This document shows, piece by piece, positions 16,119-25,195 of a stretch of 52,768 bases of DNA. The first letter of the stretch is position 1. Each line of letters begins with the position of its first letter. The stretch is taken from assembly GCF_000241265.1 (NCBI RefSeq), contig NZ_BAEE01000008.1, forward strand, positions 1-52,768. The letters are read 5' to 3'. The DNA comes from Gordonia araii NBRC 100433. Lineage in GTDB: Bacteria > Actinomycetota > Actinomycetes > Mycobacteriales > Mycobacteriaceae. A program made the position numbers and the translations under genes. The notes beneath the pieces are model-generated. The model saw nothing but the letters and a program-made list of their open reading frames with translations. It was not told the origin of the DNA and did no database searches.

Positions 16119-17792
16119 ATGACCAGCACGCAGGTGCCCCGCAAGGCAGACTGGAGCATCCGCAACCGGCTCACCACCCTGCCGTTCAGCGGTCTGGTGG
16201 GCGCGACGATCCTGCTGCTGGCCTCGGCCACGCCCTCGCTGCTGCCGCGCGGCTGGTTCTTCCAGGGCGTCATCTCCGGCGGCGCGGCGGCGATCGGCTA
16301 CGCGCTCGGCGTCTTCGTCACCTGGCTGGCTAGGTTCATGGTGTCGCGCGACGAGCCGTGGCAACGTCCCCAGCGTTTCTGGTGGTGGGCGCTGGCTTTC
16401 GTCGCGGTCTTCGACGCCGTGCTGATGTTCTACTGGTACGTCCGCTGGCAGAACGACATCCGCGACTTCATGGGAGTCGACCGGATCGGGTACAGCGCGA
16501 TCCCCAAGGTGCTCTGCGTCGCCGCCATCGTCTTCTGCCTGCTGCTGTTCATCGGCAAGTTCTGGGCCATCGGCGTGCACTGGGTCGTCGGTGTATTCCG
16601 CCGGTTCGTGCCGCCGCGCGTCGCAACGGTCGTCGGCGGCGCGATCGCCGTCGCGCTCACCGTGACGCTGGTCAACGGCGTGCTCGTCGACAACGTGATG
16701 CGGGCCCTGAACAGCTCCTTCGCCGCGGCCAACAACGAGACGAAGGCCGATACGACGCCGCCGACTTCCACCTTGCGCTCGGGCGGGCCGGGTTCGACGG
16801 TGAGCTGGGATTCGCTGGGCCGCGAGGGCCGCAGCAACGTCGCCCTGGGTCCGACGGTCGAGAAACTGACGGAGTTCAACGGCGCCCCCGCCAAGGAACC
16901 GATCCGCGTGTACGCCGGCCTCGATTCCGCCCCTAACCTGAGCGCGATCGCCGACGCGGCGGTGCGGGAACTGGAACGGACCGGCGGCCTCCAGCGCAAG
17001 GTCGTGGCCGTTGGCTCGTCGACGGGCAGCGGCTGGCTGAACAAGGCCTACATCGACTCCCTGGAATACATGTACAACGGCGACACCGCCCTGGTGTCGA
17101 TGCAGTATTCGTACCTGCCGAGCTGGATCTCGTTCCTCGTCGACAAGGAGCGGGCCCGCCAGGCCGGGATCCAGCTGTTCGAGGCGGTGAGCGCGCGAAT
17201 CCGCGCCCTGCCAGAAGGCGAGCGGCCCAAGCTCGTCGTCTTCGGCGAATCGCTGGGCAGCTTCGCCGGCGAGTCACCGTTCGGGTCGATCCCGACGATC
17301 GCCACGCGCACCGACGGCGCGCTGTTCACCGGCCCGACGTTCAACAACCAGCTGTGGCTCGACACCACCCGCGATCGCGACGCCGGCACCCCCGAAGTAC
17401 TGCCGGTCTTCGACAACGGACAGATGGTTCGCTTCATCGCCGACGAGAACGACCTCGATCGGCCCAACGCGCCGTGGCCGGGCAACCGGGTGGTCTACAT
17501 CCAGCACGCATCGGACCCGATCACCTGGTGGAACCCGAACCTGCTCTTCCGCGAACCCGACTGGCTCAAGGAACCGCGCGGCCGCGATGTCCTGCCGGTG
17601 ACCCGCTGGATCCCGGTGGTCTCCTTCCTGCAGGTCTCGGCCGATATGGCCGTCGCGGTCAACGTTCCCGACGGTCACGGCCACCACTACCTGCGGGCCA
17701 TCCCGTTCGCGTGGGCGAAGATCCTGCAGCCGGAGGGCTGGACCCCGGCCAAAACGGAGCGCCTGCTTCCGCTGCTCGACCGGGACTTCTGA
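16119..17792 (+). CDS. Membrane-bound alpha/beta hydrolase, PF10081 (Rv1069c-like)
   Basis: 557 aa. Four to five TM helices occupy residues 25-190 (LVGATILLLASATPSLL, ISGGAAAIGYALGVFVTWL and others), followed by an extracytoplasmic alpha/beta-hydrolase domain. The nucleophile elbow is VVFGESLGS (Ser about 379), with FTGPTFNNQLW and GHGHHY near the end supplying a candidate His. This N-terminal membrane plus hydrolase arrangement is the Abhydrolase_9 family, which includes mycobacterial Rv1069c. The substrate is unknown; envelope lipid or ester turnover is likely. It is convergent with murF, 3 bases apart. Confidence 0.88.
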   Translation: MTSTQVPRKADWSIRNRLTTLPFSGLVGATILLLASATPSLLPRGWFFQGVISGGAAAIGYALGVFVTWLARFMVSRDEPWQRPQRFWWWALAFVAVFDAVLMFYWYVRWQNDIRDFMGVDRIGYSAIPKVLCVAAIVFCLLLFIGKFWAIGVHWVVGVFRRFVPPRVATVVGGAIAVALTVTLVNGVLVDNVMRALNSSFAAANNETKADTTPPTSTLRSGGPGSTVSWDSLGREGRSNVALGPTVEKLTEFNGAPAKEPIRVYAGLDSAPNLSAIADAAVRELERTGGLQRKVVAVGSSTGSGWLNKAYIDSLEYMYNGDTALVSMQYSYLPSWISFLVDKERARQAGIQLFEAVSARIRALPEGERPKLVVFGESLGSFAGESPFGSIPTIATRTDGALFTGPTFNNQLWLDTTRDRDAGTPEVLPVFDNGQMVRFIADENDLDRPNAPWPGNRVVYIQHASDPITWWNPNLLFREPDWLKEPRGRDVLPVTRWIPVVSFLQVSADMAVAVNVPDGHGHHYLRAIPFAWAKILQPEGWTPAKTERLLPLLDRDF

Positions 17793-17795
17793 GGC

Positions 17796-19118
17796 TCAGG
17801 CGAGCAACTCGGCGACGCGCTCCAGCGCCGCAACACGGCTGCCCTTGACCAGCACGGCCAGGGGCGCACCCAGGGCGGTGACGCGCTCGGCCGCGGCAGC
17901 GGCGTCGGTGACGTGTTGGGCACCGTCGCCGTAGCTCGGTTCGTCGACGGCGATGACCGCGATGCCCAGCGACGATGCCAGCTCGGCGACCCCCCGGTGG
18001 GCGGCATCGGAGTCCTCGCCCAGTTCGGCCATGGTGCCGAGCACGGCCACGCGGGCCGGGGCGTCCAGCTGGGCCAGTGCCTTGAGCGCGGCGGCCATCG
18101 ACGTCGGGTTGGCGTTGTAGGCGTCGTTGATGACGGTGAAGCCGGACGCGGTCTGCGCCAGTTCCATCCGCAGCCCGGACAGTGCGGCGCCGTAGAGACC
18201 GGCGGCAACCTGCTCGAGGTCGACGCCGAGCGCGGCGCCGGCAGCGGCGGCGGCCAGCGCGTTGCCGACCTGGTGCTCGCCGCGGGCACCCAGGCGAACC
18301 GGCACCGTCCCCCAGGGCGAGTGCAGCGTGAACGACGCGCGCAGCTGGTCGTCGAGGATCACGTCGCCGGCAGTGAGATCCGCGGGCGCACCGGCCGCGC
18401 TGTAGGTCAGCACTCGAGCGGAGGTTCGCGACGCCATGGCCGCGACGTTCGGGTCGTCGGCGTTGAGGACGGCGATTCCGCTGTCCGGCAGTGATTCGAC
18501 GAGTTCGCCCTTGGTCTGGGCGACGGCGTCCAGCGAGCCGAAGTTCTCCAGATGCACGGCTTCGACGCGGGTGAGTACGCCGACCGTCGGCGCGGCGATC
18601 GCACACAGCGTCGCGATGTGGCCGACGCCGCGCGCGCCCATCTCCAATACGGCTGCCTCGGTTCCGTCGTCGGCTCCGAAGAGGGTGAGGGGCAGCCCCA
18701 GCTCGTTGTTGAACGACTTGGCGCTGGCCGCGGTCCGGTAGGTGGTCTGCAGAACACCGGCCAATAGGTCTTTCGTCGACGTCTTGCCGACCGAGCCGGT
18801 CACCCCCACGACGCGCTCGCCGATCCGCGCCCGTGCCGCCCGGCCCAGCGCGCGCAGCGCCAACGCGGTGTCGGCGACGCGGATCGCCGCTACCCCGTCC
18901 GGCGGCGGAGTGTCGTCGCGGCTGGTGAGGTAGGCGGGCGCGCCGGCGGACAACGCCGCGGGCAGGAAATCGTGACCGTCGCGTTCGGCCACGATCGGAA
19001 CGAACAGCTGGCCCGGTTCCAGAATGCGCGAGTCGATACTCGCGCCGCTGACCGTGACGTCGGTCCCCGACGCGGTGCCGTCGGTGGCGGCGGCGATCTC
19101 TGCGGTGGTGAAATGCAC
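17796..19118 (-). CDS. murF: UDP-MurNAc-tripeptide:D-Ala-D-Ala ligase MurF
   Basis: 440 aa from a GTG. It has the Mur ligase P-loop GVTGSVGKTSTKD, the central EMGARGVGHIATLC and the C-terminal domain with VINDAYNANPTSM and LGTMAELG. MurF adds D-Ala-D-Ala to UDP-MurNAc-tripeptide, the last cytoplasmic step of peptidoglycan precursor synthesis. It lies outside the usual dcw cluster order here, back to back with ddl, whose product is its substrate, across a 96-base intergenic region that may hold divergent promoters. Confidence 0.95.
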   Translation of the reverse strand: MHFTTAEIAAATDGTASGTDVTVSGASIDSRILEPGQLFVPIVAERDGHDFLPAALSAGAPAYLTSRDDTPPPDGVAAIRVADTALALRALGRAARARIGERVVGVTGSVGKTSTKDLLAGVLQTTYRTAASAKSFNNELGLPLTLFGADDGTEAAVLEMGARGVGHIATLCAIAAPTVGVLTRVEAVHLENFGSLDAVAQTKGELVESLPDSGIAVLNADDPNVAAMASRTSARVLTYSAAGAPADLTAGDVILDDQLRASFTLHSPWGTVPVRLGARGEHQVGNALAAAAAGAALGVDLEQVAAGLYGAALSGLRMELAQTASGFTVINDAYNANPTSMAAALKALAQLDAPARVAVLGTMAELGEDSDAAHRGVAELASSLGIAVIAVDEPSYGDGAQHVTDAAAAAERVTALGAPLAVLVKGSRVAALERVAELLA

Positions 19119-19214
19119 GCGTCCACGCTACGTGACCGTGTGCGCGGACCCGCATCGTTCCCGCGGCCATAACTCACTCGGGCGGGCGGCGCGTCCTCCC
19201 GTATCGTTGCACGC

Positions 19215-20312
19215 ATGCCCGACGCCGCCGAGAACAAGCTGCGCCTCGTCGTCCTCTTCGGCGGCGCCTCCGCCGAGCACGACATCTCCTGCATCACCGC
19301 GGCGCACGTGCTCGCCGCCGCCGATCGCGCGCGCTACGACCTCGCGCCCGTCGGCATCACCCGCGAGGGCGCCTGGGTCACGCCGACCGCGGCGGTGACG
19401 GCACTGGCCGCCGGCGACTCGCTGGGCAACGCACTCCTCCCCGAGGGCCCCGAGATCGAGCCGCTCGCCGCCCTGCGCGGTGCCGGCGGCGAGACGACCG
19501 TCGTCCTGCCGCTGCTCCACGGACCACACGGCGAGGATGGGACGATCCAGGGGCTGCTGGAACTGTTCGGCATGCCGTACGTCGGCTCCGGGGTCCTCGG
19601 TTCGGCGCTGTGCATGGACAAGGCGATGGCCAAGGACGTCGCCGCCCATCGCGGCATCCCGCAATGCGAGTGGATCGAACACCGCGACGGGATCGACGAC
19701 GAGCAGCAGACCATTGCGACCGCTGTCGAGAAGCTGGGCCTCCCGGTGTTCGTCAAGCCGGCCAACATGGGGTCTTCCGTCGGCATCACCAAGGCGCATG
19801 ACGAGGCCGAGCTGGCCGTCGCGCTGAAGACCGCCCTCGCCTACGACGACGTGCTGGTCATCGAGGAGGGCATCACCGCGCGCGAGATCGAAGTCGCCGT
19901 GCTCGGCAACGCCTCACCGGAGGCGTCGGTGCCCGGCGAGATCCTGCCCGGTTCGGAGTTCTACGACTACGAGGACAAATACATCACCGGCAATGCCGCG
20001 CTGCAGATCCCGGCGGAGCTGCCCGACACTGCGGCCAAAGAGGTCCGCGAATTGGCGATCCGGTGCTACCGCGCACTGCGTTGCCAGGGTCTGGCCCGCG
20101 TCGACTTCTTCTACGAGGAGACCTATCGCGACGGTCCGGGGCGCGGCTGGCTGCTGAACGAGATCAACACGATCCCGGGCTTCACGCCCGCGTCGATGTA
20201 CCCGAAGATGTGGGAGGCCACCGGCCTGCCGTACTCCGACCTCATCGACCGTCTCGTAGCGCTCGCGTTAGAGGTCCATGTCCGGCGGGCCGGGTTCTCC
20301 ACGACCCGCTGA
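19215..20312 (+). CDS. ddl: D-alanine-D-alanine ligase
   Basis: 365 aa. The ATP-grasp features are present: LFGGASAEHDIS at the N-terminus, PLLHGPHGEDGTIQGLLELFGMPYVGSGVL, PVFVKPANMGSSVGI, and the C-terminal NEINTIPGFTPASMYPKM metal-site motif. The Tyr in PYVGSGV and the active-site segment EKYIT-like DKYITG support D-Ala rather than D-Lac specificity. It makes the dipeptide used by MurF, encoded divergently next door. A 22-bp repeat array begins 5 bases after the stop. Confidence 0.95.
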   Translation: MPDAAENKLRLVVLFGGASAEHDISCITAAHVLAAADRARYDLAPVGITREGAWVTPTAAVTALAAGDSLGNALLPEGPEIEPLAALRGAGGETTVVLPLLHGPHGEDGTIQGLLELFGMPYVGSGVLGSALCMDKAMAKDVAAHRGIPQCEWIEHRDGIDDEQQTIATAVEKLGLPVFVKPANMGSSVGITKAHDEAELAVALKTALAYDDVLVIEEGITAREIEVAVLGNASPEASVPGEILPGSEFYDYEDKYITGNAALQIPAELPDTAAKEVRELAIRCYRALRCQGLARVDFFYEETYRDGPGRGWLLNEINTIPGFTPASMYPKMWEATGLPYSDLIDRLVALALEVHVRRAGFSTTR

Positions 20313-20316
20313 TCCG

Positions 20317-20492
20317 CCGACTGGGCACCCCACCCACGCCGAGTGGGCACCTCACCTATGCCGAGTGGGCACCTCACCTATCCCGAGTGGGCACCTCACC
20401 TGCGCCGACTGGGCACCTCACCTATCCCGAGTGGGCACCCCACCCACCCCGAGTGGGCACCTCACCCACGCCGAGTGGGCACCTCAGCCTAT
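20317..20492 (+). repeat. Eight tandem copies of a 22-bp repeat
   Basis: Perfectly phased 22-bp units read CCGAGTGGGCACCTCACCtatg, with variation mainly in the last four bases and at C/G position 5. The core GAGTGGGCACCTCACC is nearly invariant. The last unit overlaps the stop codon of the minus-strand monooxygenase gene. There are no unique spacers, so it is not CRISPR. The same unit in the opposite orientation recurs at 22025-22178. Confidence 0.92.
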
Positions 20493-21562
20493 GGTCGCCA
20501 CCCTGCGATTCGGTCCGCGGCGCCCAGCATCAGGCGGTTGGGAACGAGCGGCGCGACGGTGTGCGCCAGCCCGAGCAGCCGGTTCGACGGCATCATCAGC
20601 ATCGTCGCCCGACGGGCTATCCACGTGGCGCCCGCCCATCGTCGACGACGAGCATTCTCGAACCCGGTGCCGTCGAAGACTCCCGACGCGCAGTACTGCG
20701 CCAACACGACGGCGTCCTCGATCGCGAGCCCGGCGCCCTGCCCGAGATGCGGGCGCATCGCATGGGCCGCATCGCCGATCAGTACCGTCCGTCCCTTCAC
20801 CGGGTGCCGGACCGGATCGAGGTCGGTGAGTTCGTGCACGATCGGCTCGTCGATCGCGGCGAGCAACGTCGGTACCGGATCAACCCAATCGTCGAAGTAG
20901 GCCAGCCCCTCGTCGCGCGCTCGCCCGCGGGATGCGCCGAAGACGTAAGTGGTGTCGCCGGGCAGCGGGAGGATCCCGCACTCGCCCGACGGCCCCCAGA
21001 CCGTGAGCGCTTCCTCTGCTGCGCCCGCGACGACCGCGCGCCAGGCGCGTATCCCGCAGTCCTGCTCGCCTCCGGCCTCCGGCCACCAGCGCAGGCGCGT
21101 TGGACTGTGCACCCCGTCTGCTGCGACGACCAGGTCGTAGCGGTCCGTCGACCCCGCTGCTTCGACCACGCCATCATCCGCGTCGACGACGGTCGCTCCC
21201 GTAGAGGTGTGCACGCTGTCCGGCGGAAGAGCGGCCAGGAGTGCAGCGTTCAGATCGCGACGGTGTAGCGCGACGATCGAACCGGGTTGGCTCGTCTGGC
21301 GCATCAGCTCGCGCCCACCGCGATCGATAATCCGGACTTGGGTCAGATCGTTGCTCGCGGCGCGGACCGCGTCGGCGACGCCCAGCGTGTCCAACGCGGC
21401 CAGCCCGTTCGACCAGACGGTGATCCCGGCACCGACGACCACGCTCTCGGTCTCCTCGAAGACCGCGACCTCCCAGCCGCGAAGACGCAGCGCAATGGCT
21501 GAGCTGAGTCCGCAGATTCCTCCACCGACGACGGCGGCGCGCGGGCGCGAAGAACCAGACAT
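20489..21562 (-). CDS. FAD-dependent monooxygenase
   Basis: 357 aa from the ATG at 21562, preceded by GGGG (an ATG at 21583 is the alternative). It has the dinucleotide-binding fingerprint AAVVGGGICGLSSAIAL, the DG-type motif LVVAADGVHSPTR and the ribose-binding GDAAHAMRPHLGQGAGLAIEDA. This places it in the UbiH/PHBH-like single-component flavin hydroxylases that use NAD(P)H. The aromatic or polyketide substrate cannot be read from the sequence. It stands alone between two repeat arrays; its 3' end runs into the first. Confidence 0.88.
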   Translation of the reverse strand: MSGSSRPRAAVVGGGICGLSSAIALRLRGWEVAVFEETESVVVGAGITVWSNGLAALDTLGVADAVRAASNDLTQVRIIDRGGRELMRQTSQPGSIVALHRRDLNAALLAALPPDSVHTSTGATVVDADDGVVEAAGSTDRYDLVVAADGVHSPTRLRWWPEAGGEQDCGIRAWRAVVAGAAEEALTVWGPSGECGILPLPGDTTYVFGASRGRARDEGLAYFDDWVDPVPTLLAAIDEPIVHELTDLDPVRHPVKGRTVLIGDAAHAMRPHLGQGAGLAIEDAVVLAQYCASGVFDGTGFENARRRRWAGATWIARRATMLMMPSNRLLGLAHTVAPLVPNRLMLGAADRIAGWRP

Positions 21563-21612
21563 GGTCCCCGATTGTGTCATCACCGCAAGCGCCCACGGCT
21601 AGCATCGGGCTC

Positions 21613-22023
21613 GTGAGTGCCCCATCCGACAAGCCCCGGATCGTGCTGCGCGTCGGTGTCTACTCCCCGAACGTGCTCACCCGCGAACAGATCATCGCCG
21701 CGATCGGTACGACGCTGCGGCCCGACCTCCCCGAACTCGCGTTCACCGAACTGGCCACGGGGCCGGCAGTCCTGTCCAAGCTGGACCAGAATCAGCTCGA
21801 CCTCGTGATCCTCGACGGCGAAGCGACGCCGGTCGGCGGGATGGGCCTGGCCAAACAGATCCGCGACGAATACGAGCCGTGCCCACCGCTGCTCGTTCTC
21901 ATCGCACGCAAAGCCGACCGATGGTTGGCGGACTGGTCGCGCGCCGATGCGACGGCGAGTCTTCCCGTCGACGCGATTGAACTCGGTTCGACGATGACCG
22001 AGCTGATCCGCGCGTCATTCTGA
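21613..22023 (+). CDS. Atypical response-regulator receiver protein (Rv3143-like)
   Basis: 136 aa from GTG 21613, a stand-alone receiver-like fold with no output domain. The phospho-acceptor Asp is present in LVILDGEATP. The N-terminal acidic pair is replaced (VGVYSPNVLT), and the switch Thr/Ser and the conserved Lys near LPVD are missing. It lies just upstream of nuoA, the same place as Rv3143 in Mycobacterium, a response regulator reported to connect with the NADH dehydrogenase. It may act as a protein-protein adaptor instead of through normal phosphotransfer; that is inference. Confidence 0.75.
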   Translation: MSAPSDKPRIVLRVGVYSPNVLTREQIIAAIGTTLRPDLPELAFTELATGPAVLSKLDQNQLDLVILDGEATPVGGMGLAKQIRDEYEPCPPLLVLIARKADRWLADWSRADATASLPVDAIELGSTMTELIRASF

Positions 22024-22024
22024 C

Positions 22025-22178
22025 TGCCCACTCGGCGAAGGTCGGGTGCCCACTCGGCATGGTTGAGGTGCCCACTCGGCGCGGGTGAGGTGCCCACTCC
22101 GCGCGGGTGAGGTGCCCACTCGGCGAAGGTGAGGTGCCCACTCGGCGGGGTTGAGGTGCCCACTCGGCGGATTTTGGG
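22025..22178 (-). repeat. Seven tandem copies of the 22-bp repeat, inverted relative to the first array
   Basis: On + the unit reads TGCCCACTCGGCgcgggtgagg, the reverse complement of the 20317-20492 family. Seven units are phased at 22 bp, beginning directly after the stop of the response-regulator-like gene and ending about 105 bases before nuoA. The core AGGTGCCCACTCGGC is almost invariant while the middle 4-6 bases vary. It fills most of the nuo upstream region. Confidence 0.9.
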
Positions 22179-22233
22179 GCACGGTCGGCACGCGGCAATT
22201 CCCAATCGGCGCACGATCTGCGCGCCGTGGGTA

Positions 22234-22253
22234 GTGTGAGATACAGATCACAC
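22234..22253 (+). promoter_or_regulatory. Palindrome in the nuoA promoter region
   Basis: GTGTGA and TCACAC form a perfect 6-bp inverted repeat with 8 bases between, ending 30 bases before the nuoA ATG. The left arm overlaps TAGTGT (22232-22237), a possible -10. It resembles CRP/FNR-type sites, but their spacer is normally 6 (or 4), so the protein is not identified. Downstream, GGAGGTGA gives nuoA a strong ribosome site. Confidence 0.45.
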
Positions 22254-22283
22254 CAGCCACTCCCCTCGCGGAGGTGATAGTCG

Positions 22284-22643
22284 ATGAACGCCTACCTACC
22301 GATCTTGGTACTCGGCGCGATCGGGGCAGCATTCGCCGTCGTCTCGGTCGGTATCGCGTCCTTCGTCGGGCCGCGACGCAACAATCGCAGCAAGCTCGAC
22401 GCCTACGAGTGCGGCATCGAACCGCTGCCGCAAGACCGTGCGGTGCAACGGATTCCGGTGAAGTACTACCTCACCGCGATGCTGTTCATCATCTTCGACA
22501 TCGAGATCGTCTTCCTCTATCCGTGGGCCGTGGCCTTCGACTCGCTCGGCTGGTTCGGGTTGATCGCGATGACCCTGTTCGTCGTCAACGTATCGGTCGC
22601 CTACGCCTACGAATGGCGTCGCGGCGGACTGAGTTGGGACTGA
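22284..22643 (+). CDS. nuoA: NADH-quinone oxidoreductase subunit A
   Basis: 119 aa, three TM helices (about 6-28, 62-82, 90-110), with the conserved YECGIEP and [12 protein letters not shown] motifs. It is a small membrane-arm subunit near the quinone channel of complex I. It is the first gene of the operon, and the next gene starts 4 bases after its stop. A strong GGAGGTGA precedes the ATG. Confidence 0.96.
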   Translation: MNAYLPILVLGAIGAAFAVVSVGIASFVGPRRNNRSKLDAYECGIEPLPQDRAVQRIPVKYYLTAMLFIIFDIEIVFLYPWAVAFDSLGWFGLIAMTLFVVNVSVAYAYEWRRGGLSWD

Positions 22644-22647
22644 TCGC

Positions 22648-23202
22648 ATGGGCATCGAGGAACAGGTACCGAGCGGCTTTCTGCTGACGACCGTCGAGGG
22701 TCTCGCCGGGTACATGCGCAAGGGCTCGCTGTGGCCCGCGACCTTCGGCCTCGCGTGCTGCGCCATCGAGATGATGGCCACGACCTCCGGCCGCTACGAC
22801 CTCGCACGGTTCGGCATGGAGGCGTTCCGCGCGTCGCCGCGCCAGGCTGACCTGATGATCGTCGCCGGCCGGGTGAGCCAGAAGATGGCGCCCGTGCTGC
22901 GCCAGATCTACGACCAGATGGCCGAGCCCAAGTGGGTCCTCGCGATGGGGGTCTGCGCCTCGTCGGGCGGCATGTTCAACAACTACGCGATCGTGCAGGG
23001 CGTCGACCACGTCGTCCCCGTCGACATCTACCTCCCCGGCTGTCCGCCCCGACCGGAGATGCTCCTCAACGCGATCCTCAAGCTGCACGAGAAGATCCAG
23101 GACACGCCGCTGGGGGCCAACCGCGCCGAGGCGATCGCCGCGGCCGAGCAGGCCGCACTGCAATCGCGACCGACGATCGAACTCAAGGGGTTGTTGCGAT
23201 GA
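22648..23202 (+). CDS. nuoB: NADH-quinone oxidoreductase subunit B
   Basis: 184 aa. It carries the ligands of the terminal 4Fe-4S cluster N2: [20 protein letters not shown] and LPGCPPRPE are all present. It hands electrons to quinone at the junction with NuoD. Its TGA overlaps the nuoC ATG (ATGA). Confidence 0.97.
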   Translation: MGIEEQVPSGFLLTTVEGLAGYMRKGSLWPATFGLACCAIEMMATTSGRYDLARFGMEAFRASPRQADLMIVAGRVSQKMAPVLRQIYDQMAEPKWVLAMGVCASSGGMFNNYAIVQGVDHVVPVDIYLPGCPPRPEMLLNAILKLHEKIQDTPLGANRAEAIAAAEQAALQSRPTIELKGLLR

Positions 23203-23891
23203 ACGACGTCTCGCCCCACCGCGATCAACGGCCGGAGACCATCACCACCCGCGCCGGACTCTTCGGCGCCGACGGCACCGGCGACACCTCCGGCTACGGC
23301 CGGCTCGTGCGGGCGGTCGAACTCGGCGGAACCACCAAGCCCCCGTTCGGCGGCTACTTCGACGAGGTGCTCGATGCGCTGCGCGTCGCTCTGGCCGAGC
23401 GCGACGTGAACCCCGAGGCCGCCATCGAGAACGCCCACGTGCACGTCGGCGAGCTGACCGTCTTCGTCGCCCGCGAGTACCTGCCGATCGTCGCCGGTGT
23501 TCTGCGCGACGAACCGTCGCTGCGGTTCGAACTGTGCCGCGGGGTCTCCGGCGTGCACTACCCCGACGACACCGGCCGGGAACTGCACGCGGTCTACCCG
23601 CTGCAGTCGATCACGCACAACCGCGTGCTCCGCCTGGAGGTGTGCGCCCCCGACGCCGACCCGCGCATCCCGAGCCTGTGCCGCGTCTATCCGACCAACG
23701 ACTGGCACGAGCGCGAGACCTACGACTTCTTCGGGATCGTCTTCGAGGGTCACCACGCGCTGACGCGCATCGAGATGCCCGACGACTGGGACGGGCATCC
23801 CCAGCGCAAGGACTATCCGCTCGGCGGCGTACCCGTCGAATACAAGGGCGCGACCGTGCAGCCCCCTGATCGTCGGAGGTCCTACCACTGA
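23199..23891 (+). CDS. nuoC: NADH-quinone oxidoreductase subunit C
   Basis: 230 aa from the ATG overlapping nuoB. The 30-kDa subunit signature [24 protein letters not shown] and the ending RKDYPLGG are present. It is not fused to NuoD, unlike in E. coli. The N-terminal 45 residues are extra and Thr/Gly-rich, as in other actinomycetes. The stop overlaps the nuoD start by one base. Confidence 0.96.
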   Translation: MNDVSPHRDQRPETITTRAGLFGADGTGDTSGYGRLVRAVELGGTTKPPFGGYFDEVLDALRVALAERDVNPEAAIENAHVHVGELTVFVAREYLPIVAGVLRDEPSLRFELCRGVSGVHYPDDTGRELHAVYPLQSITHNRVLRLEVCAPDADPRIPSLCRVYPTNDWHERETYDFFGIVFEGHHALTRIEMPDDWDGHPQRKDYPLGGVPVEYKGATVQPPDRRRSYH

Positions 23892-25195
23892 TGAGCAGCA
23901 CCATCGGAGTCACCGGCCGCGACTGGGACGAGGTCGTGGCCGCCGTCCGCGAGCGCGCGGCGGCCGAGCCCGGCGAGGAGCGCATCGTCGTCAACATGGG
24001 CCCGCAGCACCCGTCGACGCACGGCGTCCTTCGCCTCATCCTGGAGATCGACGGCGAGACGGTCACCGAGGCGCGGTGCGGCATCGGCTACCTGCACACC
24101 GGGATCGAGAAGAACCTCGAATACCGCACGTGGACGCAGGGCGTCACCTTCGTGACCCGCATGGACTATCTGGCGCCGTTCCACAACGAGGTCGCGTACT
24201 GCCTCGGCGTCGAGAAGCTCCTCGGCATCACCGACGAGATCCCCGAACGCGCCACGGTCATCCGGGTTCTCCTCATGGAGCTGAACCGGATCTCCTCGCA
24301 TCTCGTCGCGCTGGCGACCGGCGGCCTCGAACTCGGTGCCATGTCGCCGATGTTCCTCGGCTTCGCCGCCCGCGAGACGATCCTCGACGTCTTCGAGGAG
24401 ATCACCGGGCTGCGGATGAACCACGCCTACATCCGCCCCGGCGGGGTCGCCCAGGACCTGCCCGACGGGGCGCTGGACACCATCACCTCCGCTCTCGACG
24501 CCCTGCCCGAGCAGATCGGCGAGGTCGAAGCACTGCTCACCGACAACTACATCTGGAAGGCCCGCACCCAGGGGATCGGCTACCTCGACCTCACCGGGTG
24601 CATGGCGCTCGGCGTCACCGGACCGTGCCTGCGCTCCACCGGGTTGCCGCACGACCTGCGCCGGTCCGCGCCGTACTGCGGCTACGAGACCTACGAGTTC
24701 GACGTTCCGGTCGAGGACACCTGCGACTCCTACGGCCGCTACCTCGTCCGTATCGCCGAGATGCACGAATCGCTGCGCATCGCGCGGCAGTGCGTCGAGC
24801 GCCTCCGTGAACCCGGGCCGGTTGTCGTCGGCGACCAGAAGCTCGGGTGGCCGGCGGATCTCGAACTCGGTCCCGACGGGCTGGGCAACTCGCCCGAGCA
24901 CATCGCACACATCATGGGCCAGTCGATGGAGTCGCTGATCCACCACTTCAAGCTCGTCACCGAGGGTTTCCGCGTCCCACCGGGACAGTGCTACACGGCG
25001 ATCGAGTCCCCGCGCGGCGAGCTCGGCGTGCACATGGTCTCCGACGGCGGAACCCGGCCGTACCGGGTGCATTTCCGCGATCCCTCGTTCACGAACCTGC
25101 AGGCGGTGGCGGCCATGTGCGAAGGCGGTCTCGTCGCCGACGTCATCACCGCGGTCGCCAGCATCGACCCGGTCATGGGAGGGGTGGATCGATGA
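23891..25195 (+). CDS. nuoD: NADH-quinone oxidoreductase subunit D
   Basis: 434 aa, the 49-kDa quinone-site subunit related to the hydrogenase large subunit. Visible motifs are [14 protein letters not shown] (quinone-site His), [19 protein letters not shown] and the ESPRGELG loop near the C-terminus. It forms the quinone pocket with NuoB. Its stop overlaps the start of the nuoE-F fusion by 4 bases. Confidence 0.97.
   Translation: MSSTIGVTGRDWDEVVAAVRERAAAEPGEERIVVNMGPQHPSTHGVLRLILEIDGETVTEARCGIGYLHTGIEKNLEYRTWTQGVTFVTRMDYLAPFHNEVAYCLGVEKLLGITDEIPERATVIRVLLMELNRISSHLVALATGGLELGAMSPMFLGFAARETILDVFEEITGLRMNHAYIRPGGVAQDLPDGALDTITSALDALPEQIGEVEALLTDNYIWKARTQGIGYLDLTGCMALGVTGPCLRSTGLPHDLRRSAPYCGYETYEFDVPVEDTCDSYGRYLVRIAEMHESLRIARQCVERLREPGPVVVGDQKLGWPADLELGPDGLGNSPEHIAHIMGQSMESLIHHFKLVTEGFRVPPGQCYTAIESPRGELGVHMVSDGGTRPYRVHFRDPSFTNLQAVAAMCEGGLVADVITAVASIDPVMGGVDR

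Noticed and set aside
15234..16580. 448-codon minus-strand frame opposite the MerR regulator
   Set aside because: The + strand carries a clear MerR-TipAS protein and the start of a membrane hydrolase; the antisense product has no recognisable composition or motif.
20317..20492. Possible CRISPR array
   Set aside because: Units are contiguous 22-bp repeats with no unique spacers, and no cas genes are present; it is a simple tandem array.
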